Shown: piece by piece, positions 55,111 to 64,000 of the stretch
Numbering within the stretch: the stretch's first letter is position 1
Layout: every line of letters begins with the position of its first letter
DNA from: Caprella mutica
Lineage: Eukaryota > Arthropoda > Malacostraca > Amphipoda > Caprellidae
DNA length: 64,000 nucleotides
NCBI GenBank assembly: GCA_947561585.1
Contig: CANNZV010000936.1
Span: 62,001-126,000, forward strand
Direction: 5' to 3'
Notes under the pieces: model-generated
Seen by the model: only the letters and a program-made list of their open reading frames with translations
Told to the model about the DNA's origin: nothing
The model's database searches: none
Made by a program: the position numbers and the translations under genes

Positions 55111-55960
55111 GGACAATTTAACAGGAGACTTTTCGAAAACATGTACAACTTTATATCTAAATCGACCTCAAATCTGACTACTTGAAAAGTCTTGATTTAA
55201 GGATTTCTACACTCTAACTTGTGTATTTTCTTAATAATGGTTAATCCATTGTAACTTCATTAAGGAATAAATATTAAATAAGCATGATAGAAAAAGACAC
55301 TACAAAAAGAAGCCAATATTAAGTGTAGTAAAAAAATACTAGTAGGATTAATAATTCTGTAGTCTATTATATTAATTGTCAAATTAATAACTTAAAATTC
55401 AATATATACTTCTGGAAAAGTATATATTTGAACTAAAAGTAAATAGATGAACATCTTTAATAATAACTGGCAAAGAAAATAATAAATTCGCGATATGTAT
55501 AACTTTAGAGCAAAAATAAACTGAATTAATCGTAGCTTCTTAGGATAAATTGCTACATTTTTCAATCCATTAGAATTGCCAAAATGTTTTGAGCTTTGTA
55601 TCATATCTTAATTCTATGCAAATTTACGAACGTTCATAAAATATAAACGACCAAAATCGACACATATGGAAATCAAAGCTAAAAATAAGACTGTAAGTCT
55701 AAGTCTGGTAATAAAATGTGTCTTCTATTGTCAAATGGTTTGTTTTACCCTAATTATAATTTAACAGACGAAAATACTATTATTTTATTTGGCGTGGAAA
55801 AGTCCGGCTGTTATACTGTTATTTTCAAAAATGTATTTTGTTTTGTCAACAAAAAATATATTTAAAGCAACACAAATAATTTTTAGTAGCAACACAATAT
55901 TCTTGTTACTTTATCTGAAAAAATAGATCATGCTGTTTTAATTACAATTTCTTATTTTAT
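55111..55960. other. No recognised feature
   Basis: AT-rich sequence. A 70-codon minus-strand frame at 55604-55392 is not recognised. Confidence 0.4.
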
Positions 55961-55964
55961 TACA

Positions 55965-56126
55965 TATAGTGTATATGTAAATTTGGCTGTATATCAATTG
56001 GTTTAATGTTACATGTTGTTATATACAAATTAAATGGGAAGAAAATAAAATAAAAATGAAGTGGTGTATCAGGGAATCGAACCGAAAATCTGCAAGCTCC
56101 AGTCTGCGGCGCTAACCTCTCAGCCA
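55965..56126 (-). mobile_element. tRNA-derived SINE, copy 1
   Basis: On the minus strand, an A box TGGCTGAGAGG (56126-56116) and a perfect B box GGTTCGATTCC (56083-56073) have tRNA Ser/Leu-like spacing. They are followed by CACTTCATTT, 'catttaatttgtatataacaa' and 'catgta'. Copy 2 at 60053 shares both boxes and the tail. Confidence 0.7.
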
Positions 56127-56199
56127 TCCTGAAAATGATAGAAGCTATATAGTATATAGGATTGGAATGAACTATAAACAATATGAATACACGTAGATT

Positions 56200-56390
56200 T
56201 TGGGAGTGATCCGGTCCAAGGTCAAGGTCATTTATAACTCAATAACTCAAAAAGTATCGAACCATATTGTATGAAACTTGGTGGGACGATTGGCTATTAT
56301 CCAGTAACCAGTTTATGAAATTTTGAAGAGAACGGGTCAAAGCGGCGGTGAAGGTATGCGATCTACCGAGTACACATAATCTAGTTTTAA
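56200..56390 (-). repeat. Dispersed repeat, copy 3 of 3
   Basis: Reads, on the minus strand, GCATACCTTCACCGCCGC, 'ggataatagccaatcgt', 'tactttttgagttat' and TGACCTTGACCTTGGA. It adjoins SINE copy 1 in the same orientation. Confidence 0.5.
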
Positions 56391-56789
56391 AATAATAAAC
56401 TTGTAGATTTGCACCCATTTCATTGTCCACTAAAATTTGTAAAGATATTTTTTTTATCTAACTGGTTTATCATAATTCCTAACTTAACTTTTTATTCACA
56501 GAGTTCCCACTGATCTCAAAATTGTACTTAAACAACATGGAATAATTTACTCATCTATCCTAATAATACCCGTAGGCAGTGTATTTATTTATTCATTTAT
56601 TTGGTGTTCGCTTTTACACGACGGGTATGTGATGACTGGTTTTATAAATTGAATAAATTTCCATGTTATATTCAGTTTTTAAATATATTTTATCTATAAA
56701 ATAAATTAGTCTATGAAGAAAATTTAATATTTTAATTGAATGCATTAAAAGTAACCTAATAACGGGTAATAAATTGGTATTGATGATGA

Positions 56790-56820
56790 CCCGTTATTTT
56801 TAGTGGGAAAGTACACTAGT
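56790..56820 (+). mobile_element. Helitron-like 3' terminus, weak
   Basis: CCCGTTATTTTTAGTGGG can pair with two wobbles and is followed by CTAGT at 56816-56820. It is similar in sequence to 46937-46966. Confidence 0.35.
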
Positions 56821-57019
56821 TAAATTAATAAATCCAGATGAATGTTATTGAAAAGGGATTTATAAAATAATCACCCGACGGAAAAATAATCCCTCCCAAG
56901 GAAGAATATCTCCACATAAAATAAAGGTTCTAGGTCAATTCTCCGAAAACACTTTCGCCGATAACACATTTGCCGCACGACACAATCGCCAAAAATATGG
57001 TATCCGGTAAATTCATCGC

Positions 57020-58125
57020 CGGTAAATTCATTGCAGTAAATTTATCGCATGGTAAATTCATCGCATGGTAAATTCATCACATGGTAAATTCATCGCATGG
57101 TAAATTCATCGCATGGTAAATTCATCGCATGGTAAATTCATCGCATGGTAAATTCATCGCATGGTAAATTCATCGCATGGTAAATTCATCGCATGGTAAA
57201 TTCATCGCATGATAAATTCATCGCATGATAAATTCATCGCATGTTAAATTCATCGCATGGTAAATTCATCTCATGGTAAATTCATCGCATGATAAATTCA
57301 TCGCATGGTAAATTCATCGCATGATAAATTCATCGCATGATAAATTCATCGCATGTTAAATTCATCGCATGGTAAATTCATCGAATGGTAAATTCATCGC
57401 ATGGTAAATTCATCGCATGGTAAATTTATCGCATAGTAAATTCATCGAATGGTAAATTCATCGAATGGTAAATTCATCGCATGGTAAATTCATCGCATGG
57501 TAAATTCATCGCATAGCAAATTCATCGAATGGTAAATTCATCGCATGGTAAATTCATCTCATAGTAAATTCATCGCATGGTAATTTCATCGCATGGTAAT
57601 TTCATCGCATGGTAATTTCATCGCATGGTAATTTCATCGCATGGTAATTTCATCGCATGGTAATTTCATCGCATGGTAAATTCATCGCATGGTAAATTCA
57701 TCGCATGGTAAATTCATCGCATGATAAATTCATCGCATGGTAAATTCATTGCATGGTAAATTCATCGCATGGTAAATTCATCGCATGGTAATTTCATCGC
57801 ATGGTAATTTCATCGCATAGTAAATTCATCGCATAGTAAATTCATAGCATGGTAAATTCATCGCATAGTAAATTCATCGCATGGTAAATTCATCGCATGG
57901 TAAATTCATCGCATGGTAATTTCATTGCATAGTAAATTCATCGCATGGTAATTTCATCGCATGGTAAATTCATCGCATGGTAATTTCATCGCATGGTAAT
58001 TTCATCGCATGGTAATTTCATCGCATGGTAAATTCATCGCATGGTAATTTCATTGCATAGTAAATTCATCGCATGGTAATTTCATCGCATGGTAATTTCA
58101 TCGCATGGTAATTTCATCGCATGGT
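57020..58125. repeat. 16-bp tandem array, about 68 copies
   Basis: Unit ATGGTAAATTCATCGC with ATGATAAATT, ATAGTAAATT and ATGGTAATTT variants. The AATTT class is clustered on the right (57585-58125). The array begins in a looser CGCCGGTAAATTCAT region preceded by 'ttcgccgataacacatttgcc'. Confidence 0.97.
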
Positions 58126-58880
58126 ACATTATAAAATTAAATTGGTAAACTTAAATCAACTCTTTGAATCAACTTTGCCTTACTTCATTTTTCGCTGGAT
58201 TAGGGTAACTTGTTTGTGCGAATTTGTACTGTTTGTTTATTTTAAATGATTGTATTTCTAGTAATAGAGTGTCATATAATTTTCACATGTATATCATACA
58301 TTAACTATAAAATATTTAATATGTGAGTAATTGCATTGATTTATTATTTTAAATAGTTATGCATATTTTTCTTTAATTTAAATTTATACTATTTCTCATA
58401 TTACGTATTTGGGTAGCGACTCATAGTTTGAACAACAACATAACTGTAAATGCTACAATATAATCAGCAGAACATAATTGCCTGAGTAAATGAAAACCAG
58501 GCTTTCTAATTATTTAAGAGGTATTGCTTACAATTTATCTTTTTAAAAGTAGTTTAGCTATATTTTTGTGCAGTTGTAACGATAGAATTTAATTTTTAAT
58601 TTTTAATACACGATGAATTTACACTGATCCGGAAAAAAGGACAATTTTTTTTAGCAGACTAAGGTTTACTACAATAATTTAAGTAAGTTTATTGAACATC
58701 CTGTTCTAAATGAGTAATTAAAATTGATCAAATTTTTCATTAACTATAAATTCGACGATAATTAATTGTCTGGATTTAATGCCATATAAATGCTTGTTCT
58801 TAGTCCCATTATAAAAGTTTCTAAATAAATTTAGTAGTATTTATTAAATAATAAATATTAAAGCTATTTATTCAAACATA
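58126..58880. other. No recognised feature
   Basis: AT-rich spacer. Confidence 0.4.
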
Positions 58881-58974
58881 ATTCCCAGGTAACATTGAGA
58901 TATTCCCGGAATATTCCCTCGATATCTATATATTCCCTCATTATCCGCTATCGTAAAATGATATAGAGGAAATA

Positions 58975-59930
58975 TTTCAGGGATTAGTGAAAATGAGTTG
59001 ATAATCTAGTGATATCGAGAGAATATTCCAGGAATTAGTGAAAATTAGTTGATCCCCTAACGATATCGAGGGAATATTCAAGGAATTAGTGAAAATTAGT
59101 TGATCTCCTAACGATATCGAGGGAATATTCCAGGAATTAGTGAAAATTAGTTGATCCTCTAACGAAATCGAGAGAATATTCCAGGAATTAGTGAAAATTA
59201 GTTGATCCTCTAACGATATCGAGGGAATATTCAAGGAATTACTGAAAATTAGTTGATCTCCTAACGATATCGAGGGAATATTCAAGGAATTAGTGGAAAT
59301 TAGTTGATCCCCTAAACATATCGAAAGAATATTCCAGGAATTAGTGGAAATTAGTTGATCCCCTAATGAAATCGAGAGAATATTCCAAGAATTAATGAGA
59401 ATTAGTTGATCCCTCATGATATCGAGGGAATATTCAAGGAATTAGTGAAAATTAGTTTATCCCTATCGATATCGAGGGATTATTCCAGGAATTAGAGATA
59501 ATTAGGTGACCCCCAATGAAATCGAGGGAATATTCCAAGGATTAGTGAAAATTACTTCACTCGCTAACGATATCGAGGAAATATTCCAAGAATAAATTAA
59601 AATTACTTGATCCCCTAATGATATCAAGGAAATATTCCAGGAATTAGAGAAAATTAGATGATCCCCTATTGATATTAAGGGAATATTCCAGGAATTAATG
59701 AAAACTATTTGATCCCTTTCCGATATCGAAGGAATATTCCAGGAATTAGTGATAATTAGTCGATTCCCTATTGATATCGAGGGAATATTCCAACAATTAC
59801 AGAAAATTTGTTGATCCCCTAAGGATATTGAAGGAATATTCCAGGAATTACTAAAATTTAGTTGATTCACTAACAATATCGAGGGAATATTCACCGAATT
59901 AGTGAAAAATAGTTGATCCCAAAAAATTAT
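58975..59930. repeat. 51-bp tandem array, about 18 copies
   Basis: Unit GGGAATATTCCAGGAATTAG plus 'tgaaaattagttgatcccctaacgatatcga'. Copies are diverged. The period keeps minus-strand frames open (GDQLIFTNSWNIPSISL). Each unit holds one GGAATATTCC palindrome. Confidence 0.95.
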
Positions 59931-60052
59931 ACAAGAAACTATTATAATAGAAAAAAATCTATGAAATATGAAACAATATTTATCGATGATAACCTAAAGA
60001 TGAACTTGAGTTATTATATTGGATAAAGTTCATTAAAAATCTTACTTCTACT

Positions 60053-60235
60053 GTGTCCAGGATGGTCGAGTGGTTAGCGTCGCAAGCTGAAGTCAACAAG
60101 GTGCTGGTTCGAGACCCGGAAACATCACTTCATTTCTTTCTCCATTTCTTTCCATTTAATTAGTATATAACAATATGTATCATTCAACTAATTCATGTAA
60201 AGTCAAACGAACACGTACACATGCTGTATATGCTA
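60053..60235 (+). mobile_element. tRNA-derived SINE, copy 2
   Basis: A box TGGTCGAGTGG at 60063-60073 and B box GGTTCGAGACC at 60106-60116, then CACTTCATTT, 'catttaattagtatataacaa' and an AT-rich tail. The T-arm does not pair properly, so it is not a working tRNA gene. Confidence 0.72.
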
Positions 60236-60287
60236 GGGAATATTAATTTTGGTTTATTTATTTTTATATCCTTCCTCTATTCTAGAT

Positions 60288-60870
60288 ATCCAGGGAATAT
60301 TCCCTTTTGTTCCCCTTGATATCGAGGGAATATCCATTCACTTTCATATCTCCATTCCCTTGTTAATGAGGGGATAACTGTTTTGATATTCCCTTTCTAT
60401 TCCCATGATATCCAGGGAAGATTCCAGGAATATTTATATTTTAATTCCCTCTTGTTCCCCTTGATATCGAGGGAATATCCATTCACTCTCATATTTTCAT
60501 TCCCTTGTTAATGAGGGGATAACTGTTTTGATATTCCCTTTCTGTTCCCTTGATATCCAGGGAAGAATCCAAGAATGTTTATATTTTAATTCCCTCTTGT
60601 TCCCCTTGATATCGAGGGAATAACCATTCACTTTCATATTTTCATTCCCTTGTTAATGAGGGGATAACTGTTTTGATATTCCCTTTCTGTTCCCTTGATA
60701 TCCAGGGAAGAATCTAGGAATATTTATATTTTAATTCCCTCTTGTTCCCCTTGATATCGAGGGAATAACCATTCACTTTCATATTTTCATTCCCTTGTTA
60801 ATGAGGGGATAACTGTTTTGATATTCCCTTTCTGTTCCCTTGATATCCAGGGAAGATTCCGGGAATAAAT
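60288..60870. repeat. ~145-bp tandem repeat, four copies
   Basis: Starts of TTCCCCTTGATATCGAGGGA lie at 60310, 60456, 60600 and 60745. Each unit also contains 'aatgaggggataactgttttgatattccc' and TGATATCCAGGGAAGA. Copies are over 95 % alike by eye. Confidence 0.93.
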
Positions 60871-61036
60871 AATAAAATATCTCATAAAGATCCCCTGGAT
60901 ATCAAAAGGGAATATCTCCTTATCGCGAAAAGTGTAAAATAGGAATATTTCAGGGAACAATGAAGGGGATATCAGGGGAATATCGCTGGGGATAACCCGG
61001 GAATATCCCGGGAACAATCAATTGTTACCTGGGTTA

Positions 61037-62947
61037 AACTCTTCTATTTTTTAAAAGGAGTTGTTGAACAAAATTTATTTTAAATTCCTTTTTTGTACTC
61101 AAATACATTTCTCCATATTGTCAATATTTTATAAAAGGAAAAGTTATATGAATATTCTTAAAACCTAGAAATAAATCTGTTTTAACTGTTCCTTCAATAG
61201 CTGTTGAAATATACGAATTTAAAGTTGGGTAGACTTTTTTTGGGTCACCCTGTATAGTGAAAGCTTCACGAGCGACTAACAGTAGCAGACTGATTCTACA
61301 ATGTTTATATGTAGAAGGATTTGAATAAAGTGAGACAAACACAAGAGAAACTTAATTTTTTTAAACTTATAATTGTACACAGGAAATAGGATTAACATAG
61401 AGTTAATAAACTGACACAAATAATGCAGCAATAACATTATAGGGGTGAACCGGGAGAGCTCGTACATTTTTCCTTTCAAGGGTTATATAATCTTAACTAT
61501 TCGAGATACAAGTTCGTTCTAACTCACAATCCAATCTAAAGGTATTCAACTGATAATGATAAATTTATCGAGATCTAAAAATATACAGATTCATCATGTT
61601 TACACAAGAAAAATAATCAATAATAATTTATCAATCTGCATGTACATTTAAATAAGCACATTAAAAAATCTATGCTCCACGGCATGTGTGAAATTTCAAT
61701 TAAGACTCGGTTTCAGATAGTAAATTAACTTCCTTGAGATTCAGAGTGATGAGAGAAATGAATCCGTGAACTGTATTGCGATGATCCCAATGAAGGACAC
61801 TCTTCTGATGTGCTTAATGTTGATGACAACATGGATCAGTGACCTTTAAATAATTAAAATTATTTCATTTCTCTAAAGCAAAATATATCAGTAGACATAA
61901 TAGAGAAATGTACAAATAATAATCTCTTGAACTACGTAGCGGTAATACCCATAGTAAATAGATAGAAAAGTATACTAAGTTGCAAACTCATTGACGGTGA
62001 ACTTGATTCCGGTCATCAAAAACTATGTAAACAACCGACGTCACACAAAATCAGATTAAGTAATGTCAAAATGAGAATTATATATAGGTGCAGCAAGTAA
62101 ATAGATAGAATATGTCAATAAACAATATGTTTCGTTAGCTTCAAGTACCTAGATAACTTTTATATATTTAATACCAGGCTGGCACTTATAAATTGGCTTA
62201 TTTGCAAACTTGTAAAATGTAAGGTACCTAGTAACCTATTGTATTTACAATGAAGCACTTGAATGACCATAATCTAACATATAAACCAGATTGCTTATAG
62301 TAAAATGATATTTTAAGCACAATTTGACGAATGAAATCTGATAAATGCGAATGTGTCTTAGGTACTTCAGTCACCTTTACTCTACTGGAGATTTTGAAGG
62401 CTATTAAGTCGAATATTGTGATTAGAGTGTAAAACGTGATAAAAACAATATTCTATATCAGTTAATTTCCATTAAAATGCACATTCAACTCAATAATAGC
62501 ACAATTTTTATTTGGAAATTACTAGTGTGACGTCACTCGTTTTAATCGATGTCACGTCCATGTAGTATATATTTTCGGATGTTCCAATATTGTATTTAGT
62601 ATACTTTCTATTTATTTACTTTGATAATACCTATAAACAAAGTACATTGAAATAACGTCATGTTACTGTTACTTCCTCCTATGAGCGTTAATAAACTTAT
62701 AAATGTTATATGTACAAACTTAATGTTTTAGTTTAAGGAGAGACAAAGCGATAAGCTTCCGCTATCGCACATAGGAAAAATATGTCATGATAAGAGTTCT
62801 ACTATATTTTGTTAAAGCTCAATGCTATTCTGTGCATCTACAAAGTAGTGATAAAATTCATGAAATATATTACTTCTTATAAGGTTATCAAAACATCAAT
62901 CAGAGTTTTAGTAAATTAAGCGTAATTAATCGCTTTGTATAATTTGA
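61037..62947. other. Spacer upstream of the HEPN-NACHT gene
   Basis: 61226-61255 has a terminus GGGTCACCCTGTATA like that of the mariner-type element at 15694. A TGACGTCA site is at 62528 and a TATA-like 'gtagtatatatttt' near 62560. No upstream exon could be recognised with confidence. Confidence 0.4.
62528..62535. promoter_or_regulatory. CRE-type site TGACGTCA
   Basis: A perfect 8-bp CRE/ATF palindrome 480 bp before the open frame. It could belong to the promoter of the downstream gene or be incidental. Confidence 0.3.
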
Positions 62948-63007
62948 TTTATATTTCTCCTCACAGATGCACAACTCATCAGTCGCTCTTCTCATGCCTT
63001 CACGATA

Positions 63008-64000
63008 ATGCCTGACCTGCCGAAGAGAGATGATTATAGTTACATACTGAGAAACAGTATTGCTAACTTTTTCTGTGCGGTCATACCGTTCCTGGAAATT
63101 ATAGGAATCGTATGGAACAATGCCTCAGGAATAACACTTGAAGAATATTTCAACTCGTTCAGTATTACAGAATACGTTGGAGGAACCAAAAAGGCTGAGA
63201 AGAAATGGAAGAAGCGTAACGAAGAAATGTTGAAGAAAAGCTCCTTTGAAACTTTTGACGTTACTTTCTTGTACGCAATACTGCCCATAATTTGCCGGGA
63301 TAAAATAGTCATATTTGATACACCAGAACACGAGGAGAAACTGAAAGATAAAACTACGGTTGAATGGCATTTAAAAGAAATAAAAGAAATGCGAAATACA
63401 TTTAGCCACAATCCGAAAGAGATCATCGATCAATGTTTTTTTGCCGAGCTAAAGGATCTAATACGAGAATGTCTGAGAGCTGCATGTACTCTCTATGGTA
63501 TTACGGACCAAATTGATGACATGATCAATAGAGCTGATGAAAAATTTGAATCAATAATCGATAACATCAATGAGATCATACGCGATAGAGAATCGAGAGT
63601 AAAAGTTCTAAAGGATCTCATTCTCAAAGATGGCATTTCCGTAATAAAAGACGGACTGAAGTTAATATATATTCCTCTGCCGGGATATAGTAAAATAAAA
63701 GTTGATCTTTCACAGATATTCAAGAACATCTACCTAAGCGATTCAAATGCCCACTTTGAAAGCCGTACATTATTAGCAAACCTATCTAAAAAAATCAATA
63801 TAATTGAAGGTAGATCGGGATCCGGAAAGACAACTTTAATGAAAACTCTTCATAGGGCAATAATACTTGGAGAAACATCGAAATTTGAGAGCTCTGACAA
63901 TTATCAATTGGCCCTTCTGATCACCTGCCAAAATGATAAATATATTGATTTAGAGGGATATTTTAGAGCTTTACTGTCTAAGATATTTATTAATTTTGAC
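63008..64000 (+). CDS. HEPN-NACHT domain protein (NLR-like), 5' part; runs off the window
   Basis: 331 codons are open to the right edge. HEPN: R129-N-T-F-S-H134 is an RX4H motif in a helical N-terminal region, as in the DZIP3-like HEPN family whose members are often RNases or dimerising modules. Residues 150-210 are helical and linker-like. NACHT: Walker A G268-R-S-G-S-G-K274-T275-T, then the strand LALLITCQND (301-310) and DLEGYFRALLSKIF. Walker B and the C-terminal repeats lie outside. The ATG at 63008 gives MPDLPKRDDY, but the frame is open back to 62948, and an acceptor TTCTCCTCACAG ends at 62966, so this may be an internal exon starting at 62967 with LISRSSH before the Met. HEPN-NACHT genes are multiplied in many crustaceans, molluscs and cnidarians and are thought to sense infection; the role here is inferred. 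Confidence 0.8.
   Translation, partial: MPDLPKRDDYSYILRNSIANFFCAVIPFLEIIGIVWNNASGITLEEYFNSFSITEYVGGTKKAEKKWKKRNEEMLKKSSFETFDVTFLYAILPIICRDKIVIFDTPEHEEKLKDKTTVEWHLKEIKEMRNTFSHNPKEIIDQCFFAELKDLIRECLRAACTLYGITDQIDDMINRADEKFESIIDNINEIIRDRESRVKVLKDLILKDGISVIKDGLKLIYIPLPGYSKIKVDLSQIFKNIYLSDSNAHFESRTLLANLSKKINIIEGRSGSGKTTLMKTLHRAIILGETSKFESSDNYQLALLITCQNDKYIDLEGYFRALLSKIFINFD

Larger units (their letters stand above)
58883..61036. mobile_element. 2.15-kb block bounded by CCCAGGTAACA inverted ends, made of palindromic arrays
   Basis: CCCAGGTAACATTGAGA at 58883 and TGTTACCTGGG ending about 61034 are inverse. Inside are a 51-bp array, a SINE and a ~145-bp array, all rich in GGGAATATTCC and GATATCGAGGG. 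There is no transposase frame. The relation to 51378-55110 is inferred from similar left margins. Confidence 0.5.

Noticed and set aside
56041..56181. 73-codon minus-strand frame with 'MAERLAPQTGACRF'
   Set aside because: It translates the SINE's tRNA-like region and tail.
58977..59894. Minus-strand frames of 146 and 130 codons
   Set aside because: They come from the 51-bp array and have no other domain.
60053..60125. Functional tRNA gene
   Set aside because: A and B boxes are good but the T arm and acceptor stem do not pair, and the copy at 56126 shares a non-tRNA tail, so it is a SINE.
63040..63729. Minus-strand open frames of 128, 81 and 78 codons
   Set aside because: They are antisense to the HEPN-NACHT frame, which carries recognisable motifs and runs through without a stop.

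Overview
This is AT-rich eukaryotic DNA, most likely from an arthropod (a crustacean or an insect with a repeat-rich genome). The case rests on spliced exons with GT/AG junctions, a tRNA-derived SINE, piggyBac-, hAT-, P-, Tc1/mariner- and Harbinger-like DNA elements, Helitron-like ends, an LTR retrotransposon, and very large simple tandem arrays. No bacterial gene organisation is present. The species cannot be fixed from sequence alone.

Only two host genes can be supported. (1) On the minus strand, five exons between 24.27 and 3.04 kb join in phase into the first ~246 residues of a GPR180/TMEM145-type seven-pass membrane protein: signal peptide, cysteine-containing luminal domain, first membrane helix. 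Its third intron is ~15.1 kb and is filled with transposons and four large tandem arrays. The fourth intron is mostly a 2.75-kb array of a 52-54-bp unit. The rest of the gene lies left of the window. (2) On the plus strand, an open frame from about 63.0 kb runs off the right edge. It has an RX4H motif of HEPN type followed by a Walker A P-loop, so it looks like a HEPN-NACHT protein of the kind expanded in invertebrate innate immunity.

The other ~60 kb is mobile and satellite DNA. From left to right: a 2-kb inverted-repeat element with a nested Harbinger-like MITE (0.5-2.5 kb); the 52-bp array; a TTAA-flanked (piggyBac-like) cluster (6.3-8.7 kb); a mariner remnant split by a hAT element with a perfect 8-bp target duplication (10.6-15.7 kb); a 28-bp array; a P-like MITE carrying the start of a THAP gene (17.7 kb, second copy at 50.5 kb); 23-bp and 19-bp arrays; a young LTR retrotransposon at 27.46-30.31 kb encoding only a Gag-like protein with a zinc knuckle and an 18-unit charged-helix repeat; a field of foldback and Tc1-like elements (34-42 kb); a run of short-unit arrays (43-50 kb); and two inverted-repeat-bounded blocks built of GGAATATTCC-type palindromes (51.4-55.1 and 58.9-61.0 kb), one of which contains a SINE.

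The best candidates for something undescribed are the Gag-only retrotransposon with its repeat-expanded helix, the P-like MITE family that carries a promoter-like region plus THAP start, and the HEPN-NACHT gene at the edge. All assignments are from reading the sequence; no database search was run.
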